DNA of 50,261 nt from Clostridiales bacterium (GTDB lineage Bacteria; Bacillota; Clostridia; Christensenellales; Borkfalkiaceae). Shown here one piece after another: positions 43,504 to 50,261 of this stretch (positions within the stretch are counted from its first letter, which is position 1; each line of letters opens with the position of its first letter). The notes below the pieces were generated by a model. It had not been told where the DNA came from. It was given only the letters and a program-made list of their open reading frames with translations, and did no database searches. The stretch lies in the NCBI GenBank assembly GCA_015069495.1, contig SVIN01000012.1:1-50261 (forward strand), in the 5' to 3' direction. A program made the translations under genes and the position numbers.

Positions 43504-44976
43504 ATGGGATTATTTGATATTTTTAACAAGGATAAAAAGAATACGGAAATCAACAACGCAAACAAGCAAAACCTTATCTCTACGCTTACGCAAATCGGTA
43601 TGTCGTGTAAAAACGTAGACGCGCAAAAGCTTATCAGAGATATTACAAGCAGGCTTTCCTCGCAAAGCGAATCCTCGAATACGGGGCTTTTGGACGTAGA
43701 CAGCAAAATCAACAACTTGTTGGCAAGCGCAAATACCGCGGTATTGAAAGGTCAATATGCGACGGCAATCATCAAATTGTATGAAGCAAACGAAATTGCC
43801 ATTGAAAGAATGCAGCTTTGTCCTATCGGCGGCAGACAGGTTTCCAGTAGTAAAAAGGCTTCTTTTGCGAAGGTAGAAGAAACAAGAGAAGAACAGCTTC
43901 AAAAGAAGGTGGAAGAACTTTCCGCGAAACTTACCAGCTATCAAGAAGAAAAAGAAGTTCTTAAGAAGTTGAATGCAGAAACGCCTAACAACGCGGTAAT
44001 CTTAAGCAGAGCGAACAGCATTAACACCAAAATTTCGGCTACTTTAAATCAAATTAACGCTGTAAACGTTGAAATTCAAAGAGAAGGCTTGGCGGTTGCA
44101 ACGATTGAAACTTCTGGTTTTGCAGATACGCTTGTATCGGATAGAAAGATTTCGGATACCGAAATGCAGGTAAACCAAGACAAGCTTATCGCACAGAATC
44201 AAGAAAGAGCAGAAACGCAGGCAAACAATGCGGCGGCTATGGCAGCGTTGAATCAAGGTGCGGTAGGGCTTTTCGGTAGCGATCCTTTTGCGGAAACCAA
44301 TCAAGGGGCGTTTGCGGCTACTGACCCTTTCGGTAACGTGGTAGGTGCAACGGCAGACCAAGCAACGGACGCGAAATATGGTTCTTTCAATGGCAATGAA
44401 ATGACAAGCACTTCTATGCTCAATGACGTTAAGAAGGCTCTTGAGGAACTTGAACGTTGCCAAGATATGTACGATGATAAAATTCAGGATTCTAACGATG
44501 AATTGTTGGATTTGAATTCGCAGCTTCGTCCTTTGTTGGAACGCAGACGCAACGCATCGCCTTCCGAATGCTTGATGTTGGACAGTCAAATCGATAGACT
44601 CAACGCAAAGAGAACGGCTGTTATGAGCGCGATTTCGTCCTACTCGCAAGCAAGTTCGGCTCTTAGCGATAAGGCGGCTATGGTTGAACAATTGAAGACG
44701 CAGCAAGACCTTATGCTTACCAATGAAAAAGTTGACAAGCTTACGGGCGGTAGATTTGCGGATATCCAGGGTATGGCTATGTTCATCAATGATGCCATTG
44801 AACAAGGTAATCAAAAATTGGAAGAAATCAGAATGGCAAAAGCAGTTGCGGATTCTACGGATATCGAAACGGGTTCTGCATCTGCAGCGTCGGCTGTCTT
44901 TGCGGATATGGGCGGTATGACTAAGGATGAAAATAAATACGCTATGCTTGAAGCATCCGTAGGTTTGACAAGATAA
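43504..44976 (+). CDS. Coiled-coil protein with two ESCRT-III-like helical hairpins
   Basis: 490 residues from the ATG at 43504 (GGAGG 8 bases upstream). It opens with a short amphipathic piece, MGLFDIFNKDKK, like the membrane-inserting start of Snf7. Residues about 65-105 resemble a MIT or TPR helix pair (NNLLASANTAVLKGQYATAI). A first long hairpin spans about 125-200 (EELSAKLTSYQEEKEVLKKL, then NSINTKISATLNQINAV). A Gly/Ala/Asn-rich linker with AETNQGAFAATDPFG follows. A second hairpin lies at about 305-400 (ALEELERCQDMYDDKIQDSN, then MLDSQIDRLNAKRTAVMSAI), ending in a mixed acidic tail. I do not recognise a named family. Two linked ESCRT-III-like units or plain coiled coil are both possible. 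Its position before the last AAA gene suggests it is a substrate of the ATPases. Confidence 0.6.
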   Translation: MGLFDIFNKDKKNTEINNANKQNLISTLTQIGMSCKNVDAQKLIRDITSRLSSQSESSNTGLLDVDSKINNLLASANTAVLKGQYATAIIKLYEANEIAIERMQLCPIGGRQVSSSKKASFAKVEETREEQLQKKVEELSAKLTSYQEEKEVLKKLNAETPNNAVILSRANSINTKISATLNQINAVNVEIQREGLAVATIETSGFADTLVSDRKISDTEMQVNQDKLIAQNQERAETQANNAAAMAALNQGAVGLFGSDPFAETNQGAFAATDPFGNVVGATADQATDAKYGSFNGNEMTSTSMLNDVKKALEELERCQDMYDDKIQDSNDELLDLNSQLRPLLERRRNASPSECLMLDSQIDRLNAKRTAVMSAISSYSQASSALSDKAAMVEQLKTQQDLMLTNEKVDKLTGGRFADIQGMAMFINDAIEQGNQKLEEIRMAKAVADSTDIETGSASAASAVFADMGGMTKDENKYAMLEASVGLTR

Positions 44977-44997
44977 TTTAAAAAAAGAGGTTCGGAT

Positions 44998-46533
44998 ATG
45001 AACGTACAATTTATGTTAAAGTCAGCGGAAGCGATGGCTGCAAAAGGTGAAAAGGAGCTTGCTTTTGGTATGCCGAGCGGTAGACAAAAATTGCTTACCG
45101 CGGCAAATCAATACCGTCAAATTGCTCAAAATGATGCGGAAAACAGCGAGATGTATCTTCAGCTTGCGCAAAATTGCGAAAATAAGGCGAATAACATGGC
45201 GGCTGCCGCACCTGCCAATGCAAACGGTAACGTAGGCGCGAGTAATTATTCCGCGAATAATAACACGCCCCCGCCTTCCGCAAGCCAAAATGCCGCCGAA
45301 CAAAAGAAACAAGAGGTTACCGCGGTAATCAATGAAGAAGAAGTTTCGATGGAGGAAGCGTTGGAACGCTTGAATTCGCTTACTGGTTTGGCAGGGGTGA
45401 AGAACAGCGTGCAAGATTGGATTTCGCAAATTCGTGTTTTTAAATTTAGAGAAGACCGCGGACTTCCCGTGCCTGATGACTTTTCCTATCACCTTGCGTT
45501 TACTGGTAACCCTGGTACGGGTAAAACGACGGTTGCAAGATTCATGGGGCATATTTACAAGGGCCTTGGGATCTTGGAAAAAGGGCACTTGGTCGAAGCG
45601 TCAAGCAGTGACATGGTTGCTGGTTACGTGGGGCAAACTGCACCTAAAACAAGGGCGCTTGTTGAAACGGCGTTGGACGGCGTATTGTTTATCGACGAAG
45701 CATATACGCTTAGCGCATCGAAAGGGAACGACTTTGGTCAACAAGCGATTGACGAGCTTTTGAAATGTATGGAAGACTACCGCCGCAGATTGGTGGTCAT
45801 TGTTGCGGGTTATACCGATTTGATGAAAGAATTCATTGAAAGTAACCCTGGGCTTCCTTCCCGTTTTGCAAACGTAATTGAGTTTGACGATTATACGGGC
45901 GAAGAGTTGATGAAGATTTTCGATGGCCGTTGTAAGAAGATGAAATACGATCTTACGCCAGTGGCAAGACAAATGCTTGTTTCGCACTTTGATAAACTCT
46001 ACGAGAAACGCGATAAAAACTTCGGTAACGGGCGTACCGTACGTAACGTTTTCCAACAGGTAGTCAACAAGCAGGCAAAGAGAATAGACAAAATCATTCA
46101 AACCTTGCCCCCCGATCAAATTTCAAATGAAGTTTTGACGACGATTACGGACGCGGATTTGGTAGGTATTGTTGGTGATGAATGCATCAGCAAGATGATT
46201 GAATATGACCGCACGAAGGCAGAACTCAACGATGGTATCATCATGGGGCACGTTGCGCAGAATAATCTTCCCGCTGCGGCTACGGCATTCTGTTCGCGTT
46301 TGGAAAGCTTGCTTAGATACGCATACGGTTTTGCAGGGGATCTTTGTACGATGATCAACGAATTGCGTTCGTCCAATCATGAAAAGGCAAAGCTTTTGAA
46401 TCGTAGTCACTATGATTGCATTTATCGTGTTCGCGTATATCGCAACGCGCATATTCATGCATCTGTTCCCGAATCGGAAATCACCCCTCAAGACATTATG
46501 GATTGCTTGAAGATTATTTCTATTCTTGAATAA
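44998..46533 (+). CDS. MIT-like - CbxX/SpoVK-type AAA+ ATPase - HEPN-like C-terminus
   Basis: 511 residues. Residues 1-65 form three helices resembling a MIT domain ([19 protein letters not shown], then [16 protein letters not shown], then [18 protein letters not shown]). An Asn/Ala/Pro linker follows to about 115. The AAA+ domain is of the CbxX/CfxQ/SpoVK type: [15 protein letters not shown], Walker A GNPGTGKT (170-177), pore-like [10 protein letters not shown], Walker [10 protein letters not shown] (D233, E234), [10 protein letters not shown] and a GNGRTVRN segment. After about residue 400 a helical region ends in [11 protein letters not shown] with R482 and H487, an RX4H motif preceded by the helix pattern of HEPN domains. 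HEPN domains with this motif are often RNases. A MIT-like start on a CbxX ATPase is unusual. It ends the ESCRT-like operon, directly before two terminators. Confidence 0.7.
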   Translation: MNVQFMLKSAEAMAAKGEKELAFGMPSGRQKLLTAANQYRQIAQNDAENSEMYLQLAQNCENKANNMAAAAPANANGNVGASNYSANNNTPPPSASQNAAEQKKQEVTAVINEEEVSMEEALERLNSLTGLAGVKNSVQDWISQIRVFKFREDRGLPVPDDFSYHLAFTGNPGTGKTTVARFMGHIYKGLGILEKGHLVEASSSDMVAGYVGQTAPKTRALVETALDGVLFIDEAYTLSASKGNDFGQQAIDELLKCMEDYRRRLVVIVAGYTDLMKEFIESNPGLPSRFANVIEFDDYTGEELMKIFDGRCKKMKYDLTPVARQMLVSHFDKLYEKRDKNFGNGRTVRNVFQQVVNKQAKRIDKIIQTLPPDQISNEVLTTITDADLVGIVGDECISKMIEYDRTKAELNDGIIMGHVAQNNLPAAATAFCSRLESLLRYAYGFAGDLCTMINELRSSNHEKAKLLNRSHYDCIYRVRVYRNAHIHASVPESEITPQDIMDCLKIISILE

Positions 46534-46538
46534 TATGC

Positions 46539-46566
46539 AAAAAAACACCCGAAAGGGTGTTTTTTG
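46539..46566. terminator. Bidirectional terminator after the ESCRT-like operon
   Basis: AAAAAACACCC and GGGTGTTTTTT form a stem around GAAA with an A run before and a T run after, so it can end transcripts from both strands. It lies just after the stop of the last AAA gene. Confidence 0.85.
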
Positions 46567-46590
46567 TTGGGACGTACAAAGCATCGTATG

Positions 46591-46620
46591 AAAAAAGGTA
46601 CCTGAAAAGGTGCCTTTTTT
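46591..46620. terminator. Second bidirectional terminator between convergent operons
   Basis: AAAAAAGGTACC (46591-46602) pairs with GGTGCCTTTTTT (46609-46620) around TGAAAA, with one G-U pair. It lies 34 bases before the end of the minus-strand ABC permease gene and would also end that transcript. Confidence 0.85.
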
Positions 46621-46654
46621 CGTGAAGTATGAACAGCGAAAGCTGAACAACTCG

Positions 46655-47899
46655 TTACTGCTTTTTAAATACAGTTTTCAATATTGTGCCAATCTTGGGC
46701 GGAGTACCGTAAAGCAAAACGCCCACGCGGTAGATTTTTGCGGAAAGTATGCCGATTCCGATGGTAGAGCCAATGAGGATGGCAATCGAAGCGGCAATCT
46801 CATACCAAGCCACCGTACTCATACAAATTCTTGTAAACATAGCCATTGGCGAGGTGAAGGGAATATATGAGCAAACAAGCATAGCAACGTTGTCAATTTC
46901 TCCGCTGCTCATAGAGAACATAACCACCATAAATGCGATGATAAAGAGGAAGGTGATGGGCATTACCGAGGTGTTGATATCTTCAAGTTTGGATGCGGTT
47001 GAGCCGATTGCACCGTAAAGGAATGCGTAGATAAGGAAACCAAGGATGAAGAACACGATAAGGTAGATGAACAATTCAATGGGAATGTCGAAGATGGAAG
47101 CAATCAGCGGATTGGAGAGTGCTTCTTTATTCACATTGTAAAGTAAAATTGCCGTACCGAATACGAGGACAAGCTGTGTAAAGCCTGCGATGCAAGAGGC
47201 AAGCACTTTACCGAACATCATTGCGGTAGGCTTTGCGCTGGTTACAAGGACTTCCATGGCGCGGGAACTTTTTTCGGTCGCAACGTTGGTGGCAACCATT
47301 TGTCCGTAAAGAAGAATGACCATATAGAGTGCAAAAATCATTATGTAGGTATAGAAGAAGTTTTGCATTTGGTCTTTGCCGAGTGTTTGGGTGTTGCTTT
47401 CGATTTGTACGGACATAATTTCGCCTGCTTGTTCGAGGGAAAGTCCGTTTTGTATCATAGCGTTGATACGATATACCTCTTGCAATACGGTGTCTGCAAT
47501 GGCGGTATTGCTATCGTACATCGAAAGATTATTTACATAATAGGTATAGGAAGATGCGCTGTCCATAACAAAGGCGCATTCCGCGTTCCCCGCTACGATT
47601 TCTTCCTTCAATTGATCAACGTTGCCTTCTGCGAGCTTTACGTTGTAATCCACGAAGGTGGTTTCAAAATACTCCTTTACGATGGATGCGAGGTCTTCGT
47701 CTTCGGCGTACACGAGCATGGTCGGAATGTCGGTGGGGGCGGGGTCTGTGACTTCATCCGATTCAAATGCCGATATGATATTGGGGATGAACATGACAAT
47801 GGCAATCAATGCAACTAAGAAGATGGTGAATCCAACGAAGATTTTATTTCTTAAATAGCCTTTCAACTCAAATTTTAGTATTTTTTTAAACTGTTTCAT
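46655..47899 (-). CDS. ABC-2 type transporter permease (NatB-like)
   Basis: 414 residues. A first membrane helix lies at about 20-40 (FVGFTIFLVALIAIVMFIPN), followed by an extracellular domain of about 140 residues, then five more helices from about 185 to the end, including VILLYGQMVATNVATEKSSRAMEVL, the conserved ABC-2 segment. This is the layout of NatB-type exporters, which with an ATPase export sodium or, in relatives, peptides and antibiotics. It lies 12 bases after the ATPase gene and has AAGGAG before its start. The substrate cannot be read from the sequence. Confidence 0.85.
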   Translation of the reverse strand: MKQFKKILKFELKGYLRNKIFVGFTIFLVALIAIVMFIPNIISAFESDEVTDPAPTDIPTMLVYAEDEDLASIVKEYFETTFVDYNVKLAEGNVDQLKEEIVAGNAECAFVMDSASSYTYYVNNLSMYDSNTAIADTVLQEVYRINAMIQNGLSLEQAGEIMSVQIESNTQTLGKDQMQNFFYTYIMIFALYMVILLYGQMVATNVATEKSSRAMEVLVTSAKPTAMMFGKVLASCIAGFTQLVLVFGTAILLYNVNKEALSNPLIASIFDIPIELFIYLIVFFILGFLIYAFLYGAIGSTASKLEDINTSVMPITFLFIIAFMVVMFSMSSGEIDNVAMLVCSYIPFTSPMAMFTRICMSTVAWYEIAASIAILIGSTIGIGILSAKIYRVGVLLYGTPPKIGTILKTVFKKQ

Positions 47900-47911
47900 T
47901 GTCTCATCTCC

Positions 47912-48802
47912 TTACACCTGCGCGCCTGCGTATTCTACAAAAATATCGTTGAGCGAAGGCTCAAACACTTTGACCTCGTCCACGTCGTAGTTTTCTACAA
48001 GTCGCTTCATCATGGCTTGCTTTTCATTGGGGGTTGCGAGGTGAATAAGTAAGGTGCCATCCTCGCGCTTCGTGCAAACGTTTCCAAAATCAGCTTGTAT
48101 TTTTTCGGGCGTCTGGGTGCTTACCACGATTTTGTCGCGCGGATAGGTTCTTTTAATTTCGTGCAGATCTCCGCTAACGGCTACTTTACCCGCATTGATG
48201 ATTGCAATGCTGTCGCAAAATTCTTCTATGTAACTCATCTGATGGCTTGAAAAGAGAACGATTTTACCCTTGGCGATTTGTTCCTTTACAACGTCTTTAA
48301 GGAGCATGGCGTTTACGGGGTCAAGTCCAGAGAACGGCTCGTCAAGGATGACGATATCGGGGTTGTGCGCAAGCGCGGTGATAAGCTGAATCTTCTGCTG
48401 ATTCCCTTTGGAAAGCGTATCAAGCTTCTTGTTGCGGTACTCGCTCATGCCGAGTCTTGCAAGCCAATAATCCACAGCTTTTACGGCATCTTTTGCGCTC
48501 ATACCTTTCAACTCGGCGAAATAGACAAGCTGGTCGATGATGAGTTTCTTGGGGTAGAGTCCTCGTTCTTCGGGAAGATAACCGATGCCGATTTTATCAT
48601 AGTCAATGGGGGCACCGTCAATCAGTACCTCACCGCTGTTTGCGGGGAATACGTTCATCAGGATGCGGATAGAGGTTGTTTTGCCTGCGCCGTTTCTGCC
48701 GAGAAGCCCAAACGCCTTTCCGCCTTCAGCGATAAAAGATACATCTTTCAGGACTTGCTTTTCGCCAAAAGATTTGTTGATGTTTCTTAGTTCAAGTTTC
48801 AT
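47912..48802 (-). CDS. ABC transporter ATP-binding protein (NatA-like)
   Basis: 296 residues. Walker A is GRNGAGKTT near residue 40, the signature LSKGNQQKIQL near 130, Walker B PDIVILDEPFSGLDP, and the switch histidine is in LFSSHQMSY. The C-terminal 70 residues are the extension found in NatA/BcrA-type ATPases. It powers the permease encoded next. Its ATG overlaps the stop of the DUF4097 gene by four bases (ATGA), so the two are translationally coupled. Confidence 0.9.
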   Translation of the reverse strand: MKLELRNINKSFGEKQVLKDVSFIAEGGKAFGLLGRNGAGKTTSIRILMNVFPANSGEVLIDGAPIDYDKIGIGYLPEERGLYPKKLIIDQLVYFAELKGMSAKDAVKAVDYWLARLGMSEYRNKKLDTLSKGNQQKIQLITALAHNPDIVILDEPFSGLDPVNAMLLKDVVKEQIAKGKIVLFSSHQMSYIEEFCDSIAIINAGKVAVSGDLHEIKRTYPRDKIVVSTQTPEKIQADFGNVCTKREDGTLLIHLATPNEKQAMMKRLVENYDVDEVKVFEPSLNDIFVEYAGAQV

Positions 48803-49626
48803 TCTGTTTTTTCCTCCTCAAATCTTATGTTGATAGCGCCTATTCCACCGCTAATGTCAACTTTGTTTGTTCCATTTCCGCTACTGCCGAAATCGGACAC
48901 ATCCTTTCCGTCAATAGTAATACTTCCAAGACCTTTTTCAAGGTCTAATTTATAGTCATCCTTCATTCCAATTAAGGTAATATTGGATTCACCGATGCCC
49001 ATATCCAAGTTGCATTCGCCACTGAATGCCGAGGTAAGATTAAGTTCTCCTACACCCATATCTATATCAAGATTTTTGAGTGCGCCGCCTGATACGGTAA
49101 TACGACCTGCGCCACCCTCAATATCGGCAGATTTTGTAGCAATAAGCGAACCTATTGATACTTCGCCCGCGCCGAGTTCAAAATCAATCGTTTCGGCAGA
49201 TAGATTATCAACCGTCAATCTTCCTGCTCCAGTAGTAAGGTTAACATTTTCAAATACAGTCCCTACGGGAACGTATATTGTAAGTACGGCATTTTCGTAT
49301 GAGTCTCCGCCAAAGAGTTTATTTTTTGTCAAATCTTTTATCGTAAGACATTCGTCCTTATCATATACTTTAAGATTCTTTAAATTGCTTTCTGCCGAAA
49401 ATGCCTCTCCTTCTTTAATGTAAAGATTGGCAGCGTTGATTTCGATATCAAGATTACGGATTTCTGTATTTACGGAATATGTCTGCATACCTTCGGTAAC
49501 AGCATTACCCGTAAGGAAACCGCCCAACAAGCCTATTGCGCTAAGTATCCCACCGATAATTGTAACGGTAAGAAATATCGCAAGCGCCATGGCAAGATAT
49601 TTGATTACTTTCTGAAATGTTGTCAT
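48799..49626 (-). CDS. DUF4097-family beta-helix membrane protein
   Basis: About 275 residues from the ATG at 49626, which has GGAG 5 bases upstream. A single membrane helix lies near 12-35 (AMALAIFLTVTIIGGILSAIG). The rest is repetitive beta structure of the DUF4097/DUF4098 type, with recurring GAGRLTV, GAGEVSI, GAGRITV, GVGELNL and GIGESNI strands, likely outside the membrane. Such proteins accompany LiaF-like and PadR/ABC genes in Firmicute cell-envelope stress operons. It overlaps both neighbours by four bases. Confidence 0.8.
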   Translation of the reverse strand: MTTFQKVIKYLAMALAIFLTVTIIGGILSAIGLLGGFLTGNAVTEGMQTYSVNTEIRNLDIEINAANLYIKEGEAFSAESNLKNLKVYDKDECLTIKDLTKNKLFGGDSYENAVLTIYVPVGTVFENVNLTTGAGRLTVDNLSAETIDFELGAGEVSIGSLIATKSADIEGGAGRITVSGGALKNLDIDMGVGELNLTSAFSGECNLDMGIGESNITLIGMKDDYKLDLEKGLGSITIDGKDVSDFGSSGNGTNKVDISGGIGAINIRFEEEKTE

Positions 49627-50261
49627 TTGATCTCCATGCCTCCAAACATACAAGTACCGCTTATGTAAATTGTGGGGGCGTTTGCATTTACAGCCGTTTT
49701 GTTAGAAACGCCGCCAAAGATGCTATTGGAATTTACTTTGACGTTCACATTAGTTGGAACTAAAATATCAATTCCGCCGAAGATAGCAGAAGCTTGAATA
49801 GCACAATCTTTTTCGATTATGGCATTCCTTAAATCGCATTTTACACCGCCAAAGATTGCGGAAAGCTCTGCCCCCTCAAAAACCTCGCTGTCATAATTCA
49901 AATTACAGCTTGAGAAGGTAGCCCATCCCGCCTTCGGTTCTTTGCCTTGCGATTTCAGCTTTTTCATTATTTCATTTGCTTTGTTACCAAACAATCCCGT
50001 AAGCACCATTTTTAAACCGATAACGACAATAATGGCAGGGATGAGCAGTTTCCATAGCATGGAGAAATTCAAAATATCTTGACAACATAAGAGTAAAAAT
50101 ACTCCGACGGCTATGCCGATGATATTTCCGATTTTTTCATGCTCTGTAAATAAGCCTATCGCACACGGTATGATGATAAATAGTGTCCACCATCCATCAA
50201 AGAATAAATCAATATCTGTTATGTTAAAGGCATTGAGCGCAAAGATTACTCCTGTTGCCAC
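49623..50261 (-). CDS. LiaF-like membrane protein, N-terminus beyond the window
   Basis: 212 residues are visible and the gene runs off the window edge. Three or four membrane helices fill the first 90 residues (WTLFIIIPCAIGLF, IIGIAVGVFLLLCC, LLIPAIIVVIGLKMVLTGLFG). The C-terminal half is the LiaF/cell wall-active antibiotic response beta domain, with repeated AIFGGVKCDLRNA, AIFGGIDILVP and SIFGGVSN turns. LiaF restrains the LiaRS response to antibiotics acting at the membrane in Bacillus; the family role is known, the role here is inferred. The stop overlaps the DUF4097 start (ATGA). Confidence 0.8.
   Translation of the reverse strand: MATGVIFALNAFNITDIDLFFDGWWTLFIIIPCAIGLFTEHEKIGNIIGIAVGVFLLLCCQDILNFSMLWKLLIPAIIVVIGLKMVLTGLFGNKANEIMKKLKSQGKEPKAGWATFSSCNLNYDSEVFEGAELSAIFGGVKCDLRNAIIEKDCAIQASAIFGGIDILVPTNVNVKVNSNSIFGGVSNKTAVNANAPTIYISGTCMFGGMEIK

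Noticed and set aside
44998-46533. Rubisco activase (CbbX)
   Set aside because: The AAA domain is of that family, but no Rubisco genes are near and the extra N- and C-terminal domains are foreign to CbbX.
9045-46533. A prophage or integrative element
   Set aside because: No integrase, terminase, capsid, portal or relaxase gene was found and no flanking attachment repeats are visible in the window.

Overview
The window looks like chromosome from an uncultured, gut-type low-GC Firmicute (class Clostridia). This is inferred from strong AGGAGG-type ribosome binding sites, near-consensus TTGACA-N17-TATAAT promoters, Firmicute families (YdjI-like SPFH, LiaF-like and DUF4097 proteins, NatAB-type ABC exporter) and surface repeats (BspA-like leucine-rich, MBG-type) common in gut Clostridia. 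No rRNA, tRNA, CRISPR array, transposase or integrase was seen.

Layout. 1-2.6 kb: the end of a sugar operon (class II aldolase fragment, DUF4432 epimerase-like protein) and an AraC-family regulator. 2.7-8.9 kb: a promoter, a 44-residue peptide and a 1974-residue secreted protein with tandem repeats and two metallophosphoesterase domains. 9.0-11.8 kb: two single-gene units, a zinc ribbon-TIR-membrane protein and an SPFH-zinc ribbon protein. 12.2-37.7 kb: one apparent 25-kb, eight-gene operon. It holds an unknown protein, an SF2/SNF2-type helicase, a degenerate helicase-like partner, a cysteine-cluster protein, a giant membrane-anchored MBG-repeat protein, an unknown protein, a giant membrane-anchored leucine-rich-repeat protein and a zinc ribbon/TIR-like/DUF6273 protein. 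37.8-46.6 kb: a seven-gene operon that looks like a bacterial ESCRT system. 46.6-50.3 kb, minus strand: a LiaF-like, DUF4097 and NatAB envelope-response operon with 4-bp stop/start overlaps.

The most striking region is 37.87-46.53 kb. Its first protein has the size, basic N-terminal helical hairpin and acidic C-terminal helix of ESCRT-III (Snf7/CHMP) proteins. The second carries a related N-terminal domain fused to a Vps4-like AAA ATPase. The third has a MIT-like N-terminus and another Vps4-like AAA domain. These are followed by a zinc ribbon-trypsin protease without a signal peptide, an SPFH-zinc ribbon protein, a protein with two more helical hairpins, and a CbxX/SpoVK-type AAA protein with a MIT-like N-terminus and a HEPN-like C-terminus (RX4H). 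The AAA, SPFH, protease and zinc-ribbon calls are strong; the ESCRT-III, MIT and HEPN calls rest on motif and pattern reading only.

A working model (inference): genes from about 9 to 46.5 kb form one membrane-surveillance or conflict system. The giant surface proteins would sense outside, SPFH and ESCRT-III-like proteins would remodel or mark membrane under AAA control, and TIR, HEPN, protease and helicase parts would act as effectors. Single zinc ribbons recur on at least five of these proteins, and the two large operons share an AT-rich 12-mer just downstream of their -10 boxes, which supports a link but does not prove one.
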